A program made the translations under genes and the position numbers. 11,631 nucleotides of DNA from Bacteroidales bacterium. Lineage in GTDB: Bacteria; Bacteroidota; Bacteroidia; Bacteroidales; UBA7960. The stretch's first letter is position 1. Each line of letters starts with the position of its first letter. Positions 1-6,465 of the stretch are shown piece after piece. Under the pieces are notes generated by a model that saw nothing but the letters and a program-made list of their open reading frames with translations, was not told the DNA's origin and ran no database searches. The stretch is taken from positions 1-11,631 of the forward strand of contig PWNO01000177.1 in NCBI GenBank assembly GCA_003557765.1, given 5' to 3'.

Positions 1-29
1 CATAACATGCAGCGCTCTTTATTTTGAAC

Positions 30-51
30 CCACGCACGCCCCCGTGGTTTT
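30..51. repeat. Degenerate hairpin at the left edge
   Basis: CCACG (30-34) pairs with CGTGG (43-47) around an 8-base loop and is followed by TTTT. The preceding ATTTTGAAC loosely resembles the AATATGAAT linker that precedes the second hairpins at 82-132 and 6102-6257, so this may be a decayed copy of that hairpin family. It could instead be a weak plus-strand terminator of a gene lying left of the window. The five-pair stem is too short to decide. Confidence 0.3.
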
Positions 52-81
52 AGAAGATCACCCAGGTTGCCGCCCGCACGA

Positions 82-132
82 CAACCACGAAGTGGTTGAA
101 TATGAATTACCCCGAACGAAGTTCAGGGTTAT
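82..132 (+). repeat. Two-hairpin repeat unit with AATATGAAT linker (copy A)
   Basis: Hairpin 1 is CAACCAC (82-88), loop GAA, GTGGTTG (92-98), a perfect 7-bp stem. The linker AATATGAAT occupies 99-107. Hairpin 2 runs from 109 to 129 with loop GAA (118-120): ACCC and GAAC on the left pair with GTTC and GGGT on the right, with one C-A mismatch (113/125). The linker matches that of the 52-bp repeats at 6102-6257 exactly, while both stem sequences differ completely. That pattern points to a family conserved by structure. I do not recognise a named repeat family, and no associated enzyme lies in the window. Confidence 0.6.
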
Positions 133-189
133 GAACGAAGTTCAGGGTCATGAACAAAGTTCAGGGTCATGAACGAAGTCCAGGGTCAT
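114..189 (+). repeat. Four tandem 19-bp repeats
   Basis: Four head-to-tail copies of a 19-mer, consensus GAACGAAGTTCAGGGTCAT, lie at 114-132, 133-151, 152-170 and 171-189. They differ by single substitutions: TTAT for TCAT in copy 1, AAA for GAA in copy 3, and GTCC for GTTC in copy 4. The first copy is the right half of hairpin 2 of the neighbouring two-hairpin unit, so the array looks like an expansion of that hairpin arm. Each GAAC can pair with the GTTC of its own unit (GAA loop) or of the previous unit. No coding potential is apparent. Confidence 0.8.
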
Positions 190-203
190 TGCACGGCACA
201 CCC

Positions 204-243
204 AAAAAAAGACGGACATCCAATCGGAAGCCCGTCTTTTTTT
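204..243 (-). terminator. Rho-independent terminator of groES-groEL
   Basis: The arm AAAAAAAGACGG (204-215) pairs perfectly with CCGTCTTTTTTT (232-243), giving a 12-bp stem whose foot supplies a seven-T run on the minus strand. It begins 25 bases past the groEL stop codon, as expected for the end of this operon. Because the foot is A/T symmetric it could also stop plus-strand transcription entering from the left. Confidence 0.88.
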
Positions 244-268
244 ATGATAATTGAAGCGAACGATGATC

Positions 269-1921
<1,653 letters not shown>

Positions 1922-1959
1922 TTATTGGTTTGTCAATTATTACTTTGTTTGCTTGTTGA

Positions 1960-2238
1960 TTAAATTACCGCGTACACGTCTGATTCGCGCATGATGAGAT
2001 AATCTTTCCCTTCCAGGGTCAGTTCAGTTCCCGCATACTTGCCATAAAGTATTTTGTCGCCTTTCTTCAACGTAACAGGGTTGTCTTTGGTGCCTTCTCC
2101 AACAGCGACTACGGAGCCCATTTGTGGCTTTTCCTTTGCCGTATCCGGAATGATAATTCCGCCGGTGGTTTTTTCTTCAGCTGGTGCAGGCTCTACCAAT
2201 ACGCGATCTGCCAGGGGTTTAATGTTTACTTTTGCCAT
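1960..2238 (-). CDS. groES: Co-chaperonin GroES (10 kDa, Cpn10)
   Basis: Seven-subunit lid that caps the GroEL ring and triggers release of substrate into the cavity. The 92-residue product starts [17 protein letters not shown] and carries the mobile loop [12 protein letters not shown], the segment that contacts GroEL apical domains, and the conserved [16 protein letters not shown] core. I chose the ATG at 2236-2238 because the frame can be extended nine codons upstream (to 2265) only by adding MFNQLKDEN, which does not resemble the family N-terminus and is preceded by no better start signal. It lies 50 bp ahead of groEL and is transcribed separately from secG, whose terminator is at 2412-2449. 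Confidence 0.97.
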   Translation of the reverse strand: MAKVNIKPLADRVLVEPAPAEEKTTGGIIIPDTAKEKPQMGSVVAVGEGTKDNPVTLKKGDKILYGKYAGTELTLEGKDYLIMRESDVYAVI

Positions 2239-2311
2239 GTTTTCATCTTTTAACTGGTTAAACAATTATGGTTGATTATTATGATTGTACGCAATGATAT
2301 GCAAGAAACAA

Positions 2312-2327
2312 GCATGCCTGAGCATGC
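2312..2327. promoter_or_regulatory. GCATGC inverted pair in the groES leader
   Basis: GCATGC (2312-2317) and GCATGC (2322-2327) are separated by CTGA, forming both a direct repeat and a dyad about 75 bp upstream of the groES start. It could be an operator or an mRNA hairpin for heat-shock control. The classic CIRCE operator (TTAGCACTC with its inverted partner) is not present here. The regulatory role is inference only. Confidence 0.25.
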
Positions 2328-2353
2328 AACCTGCCACGTGTCACATATTGTGC

Positions 2354-2385
2354 CAAAGGGAAAAAATGCCGTTTGTGTTGACAAA
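2354..2385 (-). promoter_or_regulatory. Candidate groESL promoter (Bacteroidota type)
   Basis: Read on the minus strand, TTTG (2385-2382) is followed after 20 bases by TCCCTTTG (2361-2354). This fits the Bacteroidota -33 TTTG / -7 TAnnTTTG pattern with one mismatch (C for A). It would give a leader of about 110 bases for groES. It sits between the secG terminator and groES, where a separate promoter is needed. A weaker alternative -7 is TATCATTG at 2299-2292, also with one mismatch. Confidence 0.35.
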
Positions 2386-2411
2386 TTAGCATATTTCGTG
2401 TTGGGATAAAA

Positions 2412-2449
2412 AAAAAGTGTCAGAATGGTATGCCATTCTGACACTTTTT
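2412..2449 (-). terminator. Strong terminator after secG
   Basis: A perfect 17-bp stem (2412-2428 with 2433-2449) has the core GTGTCAGAATGG against CCATTCTGACAC and a four-base loop. It is followed on the minus strand by a long T run (nine Ts including the stem foot). It starts about 20 bases beyond the secG stop and separates the lptE-TPR-secG transcript from groESL. Confidence 0.92.
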
Positions 2450-2471
2450 CCAGGTTGTTTCTGACGGGTTA

Positions 2472-2843
2472 TTAGTCTTGGATCTCAAATGGATCTACAT
2501 CCTGAATATCTTCAACCTCCATTTCAATCGGGTCATCCATGACCTGTGTCCGGTCGAAGTCACGGCGCGATACACGCTCTATAACCTCGCTTTCAAAACC
2601 TACAGCCGTTTGGCCCCGCGGTATCACAAAGGAGGTGGACAATGTCAGCACCAGCAAAATGATGGCAAGTGTCCATGTGGCCTTTTCAAGAAAGTCGGTT
2701 GTTTTCCTGACGCCCATCACCTGGTTGGAAGAAGAAAAGTTGGAAGCCAGTCCACCACCCTTGGCATTCTGAACAAGTACAATCATCACCAGCAATATGC
2801 ATGTGATGAAAATCAATACGGATATTAATACAAAAGCACCCAT
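2472..2843 (-). CDS. secG: Protein translocase subunit SecG
   Basis: Small inner-membrane subunit of the SecYEG translocon that assists SecA-driven export. The 123-residue product has the family layout. A first membrane helix lies at about residues 3-24. The hallmark segment VQNAKGGGLASNF (about 24-36) leads through SSNQVMGVRKTTDFLEKATW to a second helix (about 57-77). The hydrophilic tail from residue 90 is acidic, ending VEDIQDVDPFEIQD, an extension compatible with Bacteroidota SecG proteins and longer than the E. coli C-terminus. It starts three bases after the stop of the upstream TPR gene, so the two are translationally close or coupled. Transcription ends at the terminator 2412-2449. 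Confidence 0.95.
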   Translation of the reverse strand: MGAFVLISVLIFITCILLVMIVLVQNAKGGGLASNFSSSNQVMGVRKTTDFLEKATWTLAIILLVLTLSTSFVIPRGQTAVGFESEVIERVSRRDFDRTQVMDDPIEMEVEDIQDVDPFEIQD

Positions 2844-2846
2844 TAT

Positions 2847-3536
2847 TTATTCAGTTTTGTTGTTTTCTTTTGAGATCAGCTCAATTTTTTTTGCAAAGTA
2901 ACTGCTTTTTTCCGGAAACTTCAAACTTAATTTTTCAAAAATGTCAATGGCTCGGGCTGTTTTCCCCTGTCTGGCAAGCACATCTGCCAGGGTTTCACTG
3001 ATCATATCATCAGATTCTTCAAGACTTTGCGGGGCATAATCCCCTTCCGGGATGTCGTCTCTGGGGGCACTGATGCGCGGCTCGTTTTCGATAAAGCGAT
3101 TGATGATCTCCAACTGGGACGCACGGTCTCTTGATGATTTGACTGCATGCCCGCTTTTTATGTCAGGATCCTTACTGTCGGCCTCAGGGTGAGGGCTGTC
3201 TGGAAGCTTATGGTCTTCTTGTTTTCCTTCTCCTGGCAGAGGGCTTTTTTGCTGCTGATCCTCCGGCTGGTGTAGCCCCCCGGCTGGTTCCCCTTTGCGG
3301 GATGCGCGGTCGCTGAGAATATCCCGGAAGGCGACAGGGTCAGGAGCAGCTGCCGCAGCTTTGTTTACCGCCTCTTCAAACCCAGACTTGTCAAGCTTAT
3401 TCAGCGCCTTAGCATACATTATCCGCAAAGGCTGCGACCAGGGATATTTTTTCAGCTCCCTTTCCAACAACCTCAGGGCCCTTTTGTCCAGGTCCCGCCG
3501 CTGTAATAAGATTTCCGTCAATCTATTCACATCCAT
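2847..3536 (-). CDS. Tetratricopeptide-repeat-like protein of the lptE-secG locus
   Basis: A 229-residue cytoplasmic protein with no signal peptide. The N-terminal 75 residues are helical (MDVNRLTEILLQRRDLDKRA onward). Residues about 80-165 are a charged, low-complexity linker rich in K, D, E, P and Q, probably disordered. The C-terminal segment (about 178-213) reads as a TPR hairpin: SETLADVLARQGKTARAIDI followed by FEKLSLKFPEKSSYF. The family is familiar as an uncharacterised gene between lptE and secG in Bacteroidota. Its function is unknown; a scaffold role would be a guess. The three-base gap to secG indicates co-expression. A structured 289-bp gap separates it from lptE upstream. Confidence 0.8.
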   Translation of the reverse strand: MDVNRLTEILLQRRDLDKRALRLLERELKKYPWSQPLRIMYAKALNKLDKSGFEEAVNKAAAAAPDPVAFRDILSDRASRKGEPAGGLHQPEDQQQKSPLPGEGKQEDHKLPDSPHPEADSKDPDIKSGHAVKSSRDRASQLEIINRFIENEPRISAPRDDIPEGDYAPQSLEESDDMISETLADVLARQGKTARAIDIFEKLSLKFPEKSSYFAKKIELISKENNKTE

Positions 3537-3603
3537 ATCTTTTCATCTCAGAAACCAATCATCAGGCCATCCAAACCCAGGTCTTAAAACCGCCCCGGCA
3601 ACC

Positions 3604-3639
3604 GCTGGCTGCAGACAGGTCAGGTCCTGTGCTGCCAGC
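3604..3639 (-). other. Hairpin in the lptE-TPR intergenic transcript
   Basis: GCTGGC (3604-3609) pairs with GCCAGC (3634-3639). Inside it, GC pairs with GC (3611-3612/3631-3632) and ACAGG (3615-3619) with CCTGT (3626-3630) around the loop TCAGGT. That is 13 base pairs interrupted by a 1x1 mismatch and a two-base bulge. It lies 68 bases upstream of the TPR start on the same transcript. It has no T run, so it is not an intrinsic terminator; an mRNA stability or processing element is possible. Confidence 0.5.
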
Positions 3640-3739
3640 AGATCTCAACCCTGAATATCCGCAACCCCTTGTAGCCAGACATCCCCGCAACAAATCACCC
3701 CTTTATCCAATACGCAGGTCTCAAGCTGACAAACAACGC

Positions 3740-3815
3740 GCTCCTTCACGGAGCATGTGCTCAACGAATGTTAAGCATTCGGGATGTCAAACGGCTGACA
3801 TCAGGCTTGCAAGCC
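3740..3815 (-). repeat. Four consecutive inverted repeats downstream of lptE
   Basis: Four dyads are packed into 76 bases starting 11 bases beyond the lptE stop: GCTCC/GGAGC (3740-3754), CGAATG/CATTCG (3765-3781), GATGTCA/TGACATC (3783-3802) and the perfect 12-mer palindrome GGCTTGCAAGCC (3804-3815). None has a T tract. The interval 3537-3825 holds no credible gene. The series may stabilise or process the lptE portion of the mRNA, or form protein-binding sites. Confidence 0.5.
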
Positions 3816-3825
3816 CCAAACCTGC

Positions 3826-4335
3826 TTACCAGTTTACGACGGCCTGGTTAAAAATGTCCTGTGCAAGCTCTTCGGTGATCCTGTCGATGGCGTCATTTTC
3901 CACCTCTGCAAGGCTTCTGTTGCTGTCGTAATCATAATATCTCGAAAAGCTCCGCTCAAACTCTGCATCCTGATCATACTCATTCAGGAAGATTACCCGC
4001 ACCGTGATGGTCAGCCTGTTCATCCGGGCACGGTCATCATCGCCAAGGGCAATGGGTTCTGTCCGGTAATCGGTGATTGCACCCTCAAAGTGTAAATCTC
4101 CTATGCCTTCAATCAGTGTCAGGTTGGTCTGCCGCATAAACATATTCTGCAGCTCATCGGTAAATCGCTGACTAAGGGTGGGTTGTACCAGGCTGGCATC
4201 GTTGGGAAAGTGCGCCACCGAGATAGTTTCTGCCTGCGGGGGAATGCTTGCACCAGTGAATGAATACACTCCGCAGCCTGAAGCAAAGACTGCCAGGACA
4301 AAAATGATCAAATACGTTCTGGTTTTTTGATACAT
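3826..4335 (-). CDS. lptE: LPS-assembly lipoprotein LptE
   Basis: Outer-membrane lipoprotein that plugs the LptD barrel and helps insert lipopolysaccharide in the outer leaflet. The 169-residue precursor has a signal peptide (residues 1-20) with a lipobox ending ASGC, so C21 is the likely lipidated cysteine. The mature part begins GVYSFTGASIPPQAETISV and contains a ...TDELQNMFMRQTNLTLIEG segment typical of the LptE family in Bacteroidota, which is much diverged from the E. coli protein. The ATG at 4333-4335 is the only one giving a complete lipoprotein signal. No Shine-Dalgarno site precedes it. It lies between the sigma54 regulator (403 bp upstream) and the TPR gene (289 bp downstream), wider gaps than I would expect for this gene set. 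Confidence 0.9.
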   Translation of the reverse strand: MYQKTRTYLIIFVLAVFASGCGVYSFTGASIPPQAETISVAHFPNDASLVQPTLSQRFTDELQNMFMRQTNLTLIEGIGDLHFEGAITDYRTEPIALGDDDRARMNRLTITVRVIFLNEYDQDAEFERSFSRYYDYDSNRSLAEVENDAIDRITEELAQDIFNQAVVNW

Positions 4336-4372
4336 TGGATGTTTTGCTTGATGTGTTTAAATCATGCCAAAA

Positions 4373-4392
4373 GGACAAAAGTCAAATTGTCC
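4373..4392. promoter_or_regulatory. Inverted repeat just upstream of lptE
   Basis: GGACAA (4373-4378) and TTGTCC (4387-4392) are a perfect 6-bp dyad with an 8-base spacer, 38 bases ahead of the lptE start. The position suits an operator or a 5' leader hairpin. No clear TAnnTTTG element was found next to it. Confidence 0.3.
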
Positions 4393-4435
4393 AAAGGTCT
4401 AAAACTCCCGGTTTGCGGTTTTTTGTGCCAGTGCA

Positions 4436-4464
4436 AACCTCAACCTTAATCTTAATCTTAACCT
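4436..4464 (-). repeat. Short TTAAGG-type repeat tract (copy 1)
   Basis: A pyrimidine-rich run of imperfect hexamers (CTTAAT, CTTAAT, CTTAAC) follows AACCTCAACC. Its reverse complement shares 14 exact bases (TTAAGGTTGAGGTT) with the tract at 11099-11112, which is in the opposite orientation. It looks like a dispersed low-complexity repeat of this genome and has no coding sense. Confidence 0.5.
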
Positions 4465-4600
4465 TCTTGCTGCTTACTTCTTACTTCGTTCTCCCAACAT
4501 CCCCCAAGTCATCAACTGCCATTCACCTGCCTATGCAACCGCCAGCGTGCCTTCTTCACCTTCCTTGCGCCAAACGCGAAATACACCACGCGCACAAACA

Positions 4601-4656
4601 CCAGGCTCACGGGATAATCACATTCACCTTTGGCATGTGACCCGTCCTGGTTTTTT
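4601..4656 (+). terminator. Terminator-like structure on the plus strand with no plus-strand gene
   Basis: Three stacked helices share an unbroken 3' arm: CCAGG (4601-4605) with CCTGG (4646-4650), ACGGG (4609-4613) with CCCGT (4641-4645), and TCACAT (4618-4623) with ATGTGA (4635-4640). The 5' arm has bulges CTC and ATAA, and the loop is 11 bases. Six Ts (4651-4656) follow. This is the form of an intrinsic terminator, but the neighbouring genes are all on the minus strand. It may end an unannotated small RNA, or act in the lptE leader on the other strand. The remainder of 4336-4738 holds no gene. Confidence 0.5.
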
Positions 4657-4738
4657 CATGCAAAAAGTGTGCCTTGGTTTCAGGACGAGACATATGGGCA
4701 TCAAGAACTGAACCGGGCATTTTTCACTTTTCACTTTA

Positions 4739-5989
4739 TTACCCCAGGCCATATTCCTTGATCTTCCTGTAAAGCGTCCGCTCTGAGATCCCAAGCTCCC
4801 TGGCTGCCTTTTTCCGGCGCCCGTTGTGTTTGTCCAATGCGCGTTCAATCAGGTCCTTTTCTTTTTCCTGCAAGGACAGGTTTTCTTCCACATACTCGTG
4901 TGCAGCCTCTTCATAGCTTTCCACGGCATCATCATGATGCGCTGCTTTATCAGGAACGTTCAAATCCTGTTCGTGGTATACCTGTGGCAGGTCTCGGTCT
5001 TTTGCAAGCTTTTCGATCAGGTGGGCGTGTTCTTCCTGGAAGCTCTGGCTCACCTGTTCGTCTTCCAGCATCTGCATGATGATCTTCTTCATGTCGGTGA
5101 TGTCGCGCTTCATCTCAAAGAGGACCTTGTAGAGGATCTCCCGTTCATTCATTCCCGAGGCCTCTGTCTGTTGCTGATTAAACAGCACCGGCAGAGGGTT
5201 ATCCTGCTCCCTGGGGAGATATCTGTCCAGGATGTCGGCAGTGATATGCCGCTCTTTTTCCAACACGGAAACCTGCTCGGCAAGGTTTTTAAGCTGGCGT
5301 ACATTCCCTGACCAGCGATGATTGATCAGCAACTGTTCGGCATCCTGTGTCAGGTGTAAAGGAGGCATGCGATATTTCTCGGCAAAGTCGGCCGAGAACT
5401 TTTTAAAAAGCATCACAATGTCCTCTTTGCGTTCACGCAATGGCGGCACATTAATGGGCACGGTATTTAACCGGTAATACAAGTCTTCTCGAAACTTTCC
5501 CTCCGACACGGCTTTTTGCAGGTCTACATTGCTGGCAGCCACTACCCGAACATCGGTTTTGAGCACCTTGGAAGCGCCAACCTTGATGAACTCACCGGTC
5601 TCCAATATACGCAGCAGGCGTACCTGGGTGAGCATCGGAAGTTCGGCCACCTCATCCAGAAAGATCGTTCCTCCGTTAACCACTTCAAAATACCCTTTGC
5701 GGGCATCATGGGCTCCGGTAAAAGAGCCTTTTTCGTGCCCGAAAAGCTCTGAGTCAATCGTACCTTCAGGTATGGCACCACAGTTCACAGCGATATAGGG
5801 TCCGTGCTTGCGTGAACTCAGGTGATGAATTATTTTTGGGAAGGCCTCCTTACCCGTACCGCTCTCACCCGTAATAAGTACGGTAATGTCTGTGGGCGCT
5901 ACCTGGCGTGCCACATCGATGGCACGATCCAGCCTGGGCGAATGGCCGATGATCCCAAATCGTTGTTTAATGGATTGTATGTCCATCAT
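4739..5989 (-). CDS. Sigma54-interacting transcriptional activator (AAA+ and Fis-type HTH)
   Basis: Enhancer-binding ATPase that remodels RNA polymerase-sigma54 at promoters. The 416-residue protein begins directly with the AAA+ domain: Walker A GESGTGKE (41-48), the sigma54-contact loop GSFTGA (88-93, serine in place of the usual alanine), Walker B GGTIFLDE (106-113) and the arginine-finger region FREDLYYRLN (166-175). A charged, helical linker (about 270-365) leads to a Fis-type helix-turn-helix at the end (KKAARELGISERTLYRKIKE). There is no N-terminal receiver, GAF or PAS domain, so control must come from partner proteins, the linker or expression level. The frame starts with two Met codons; I take the first because a perfect AGGAGG lies six bases before it. 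The target genes are not deducible here. Confidence 0.93.
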   Translation of the reverse strand: MMDIQSIKQRFGIIGHSPRLDRAIDVARQVAPTDITVLITGESGTGKEAFPKIIHHLSSRKHGPYIAVNCGAIPEGTIDSELFGHEKGSFTGAHDARKGYFEVVNGGTIFLDEVAELPMLTQVRLLRILETGEFIKVGASKVLKTDVRVVAASNVDLQKAVSEGKFREDLYYRLNTVPINVPPLRERKEDIVMLFKKFSADFAEKYRMPPLHLTQDAEQLLINHRWSGNVRQLKNLAEQVSVLEKERHITADILDRYLPREQDNPLPVLFNQQQTEASGMNEREILYKVLFEMKRDITDMKKIIMQMLEDEQVSQSFQEEHAHLIEKLAKDRDLPQVYHEQDLNVPDKAAHHDDAVESYEEAAHEYVEENLSLQEKEKDLIERALDKHNGRRKKAARELGISERTLYRKIKEYGLG

Positions 5990-5995
5990 AGCCTA

Positions 5996-6001
5996 CCTCC
6001 T
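5996..6001 (-). promoter_or_regulatory. Perfect Shine-Dalgarno site of the sigma54 activator gene
   Basis: On the minus strand AGGAGG is followed by six bases (TAGGCT) and then ATG ATG. It is the only consensus ribosome-binding site in the window. The other genes have A-rich leaders, as is usual in Bacteroidota. It supports the first ATG as start. Confidence 0.65.
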
Positions 6002-6064
6002 GTTTCCTGCTTCATTTGTCGCTACGCATGTCACAAAACATGCCATTCCGTCAGTTTATTGTTG

Positions 6065-6072
6065 CAAAGTTA
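6065..6072 (-). promoter_or_regulatory. -7 element for the sigma54 activator gene
   Basis: Minus-strand TAACTTTG matches the Bacteroidota -7 consensus TAnnTTTG exactly and sits about 75 bases upstream of the start codon. The upstream -33 position, next to the hairpin repeats, shows no TTTG, so promoter strength may be modest or depend on an activator. Confidence 0.55.
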
Positions 6073-6101
6073 ATGTTTTTTTAGCTCCCCAGCCCCGACA
6101 C

Positions 6102-6257
6102 GAGCCCCGCCAGGGGCTCAATATGAATAACCGCGCATGCAATGCGTGGCCAAGAGCCCCGACAAGAGCCCAACACGAATAACCACGCATGCAATGCGTG
6201 GCCACGAGCCCCGCCAGGGGCTCAATATGAATAACCACGCATGCAATGCGTGGCAGG
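6102..6257 (+). repeat. Three tandem 52-bp two-hairpin units (copy B)
   Basis: Units start at 6102, 6154 and 6206 with an exact 52-base period. Units 1 and 3 contain hairpin 1 GAGCCCC, loop GCCA, GGGGCTC (6102-6119; 6206-6223), the linker AATATGAAT (6120-6128; 6224-6232), then AA and hairpin 2 CCACGCAT, loop GCA, ATGCGTGG (6131-6149; 6235-6253). Unit 1 has CCGCGCAT, whose G still pairs with T as a wobble. Unit 2 has lost the right arm of hairpin 1 and has AACACGAAT as linker but keeps hairpin 2 perfectly (6183-6201). Short reading frames across it are by-products of the repeat. It occupies the divergent intergenic region between two promoters. Confidence 0.85.
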
Positions 6258-6372
6258 GCGGCAGCGGGGCAGCGAGGCTACGCACCAGCGGAACTACGAG
6301 CCAGCAGGGCTGCTCACCGAAGCTGTTGCGGGGCACTGGGGCACCGGAGGAGATCACCTAAGCGAAAATCAC
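6258..6372. other. G/C-rich spacer between repeats and metG promoter
   Basis: No gene is visible. The sequence is G-rich with several AGC-type short repeats and clusters such as GGGGCAC next to GGGGCACC. It may be a decayed continuation of the repeat array; no conserved linker is found in it. Confidence 0.3.
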
Positions 6373-6380
6373 TAACTTTG
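6373..6380 (+). promoter_or_regulatory. -7 element of the metG promoter
   Basis: TAACTTTG is an exact match to the Bacteroidota TAnnTTTG consensus and would place transcription start near 6387, giving a leader of about 80 bases before metG. It is the same octamer as the divergent promoter at 6065-6072. A clear -33 TTTG is lacking. Confidence 0.6.
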
Positions 6381-6465
6381 CAACCAAAAAAAGACGCACC
6401 CGTATAGACCGAGGACATGCTGCAACCAGTGATACGGCAAGACGCGAACCAAAATACAGAACCAA

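Noticed and set aside
2239..2411. CIRCE/HrcA operator for groESL
   Set aside because: No TTAGCACTC with inverted partner was found; only the short GCATGC pair is present.
2250..2444. 64-codon minus-strand frame ahead of groES
   Set aside because: It contains the secG terminator stem and the candidate groESL promoter; composition is non-coding.
4826..5311. 161-codon plus-strand frame opposite the sigma54 activator
   Set aside because: Fully antisense to the linker and AAA+ C-terminus of a well-supported gene; hydrophobic Phe/Leu-rich composition is the complement of the Glu/Lys-rich coding strand.
6102..6257. CRISPR array
   Set aside because: Units are directly adjacent with no unique spacers, only three exist, and no cas gene is present.
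5886..6361. Several short frames (60-98 codons) over the 52-bp array on both strands
   Set aside because: They restate the repeat units and overlap the promoter and 5' end of the sigma54 activator; no independent coding signal.
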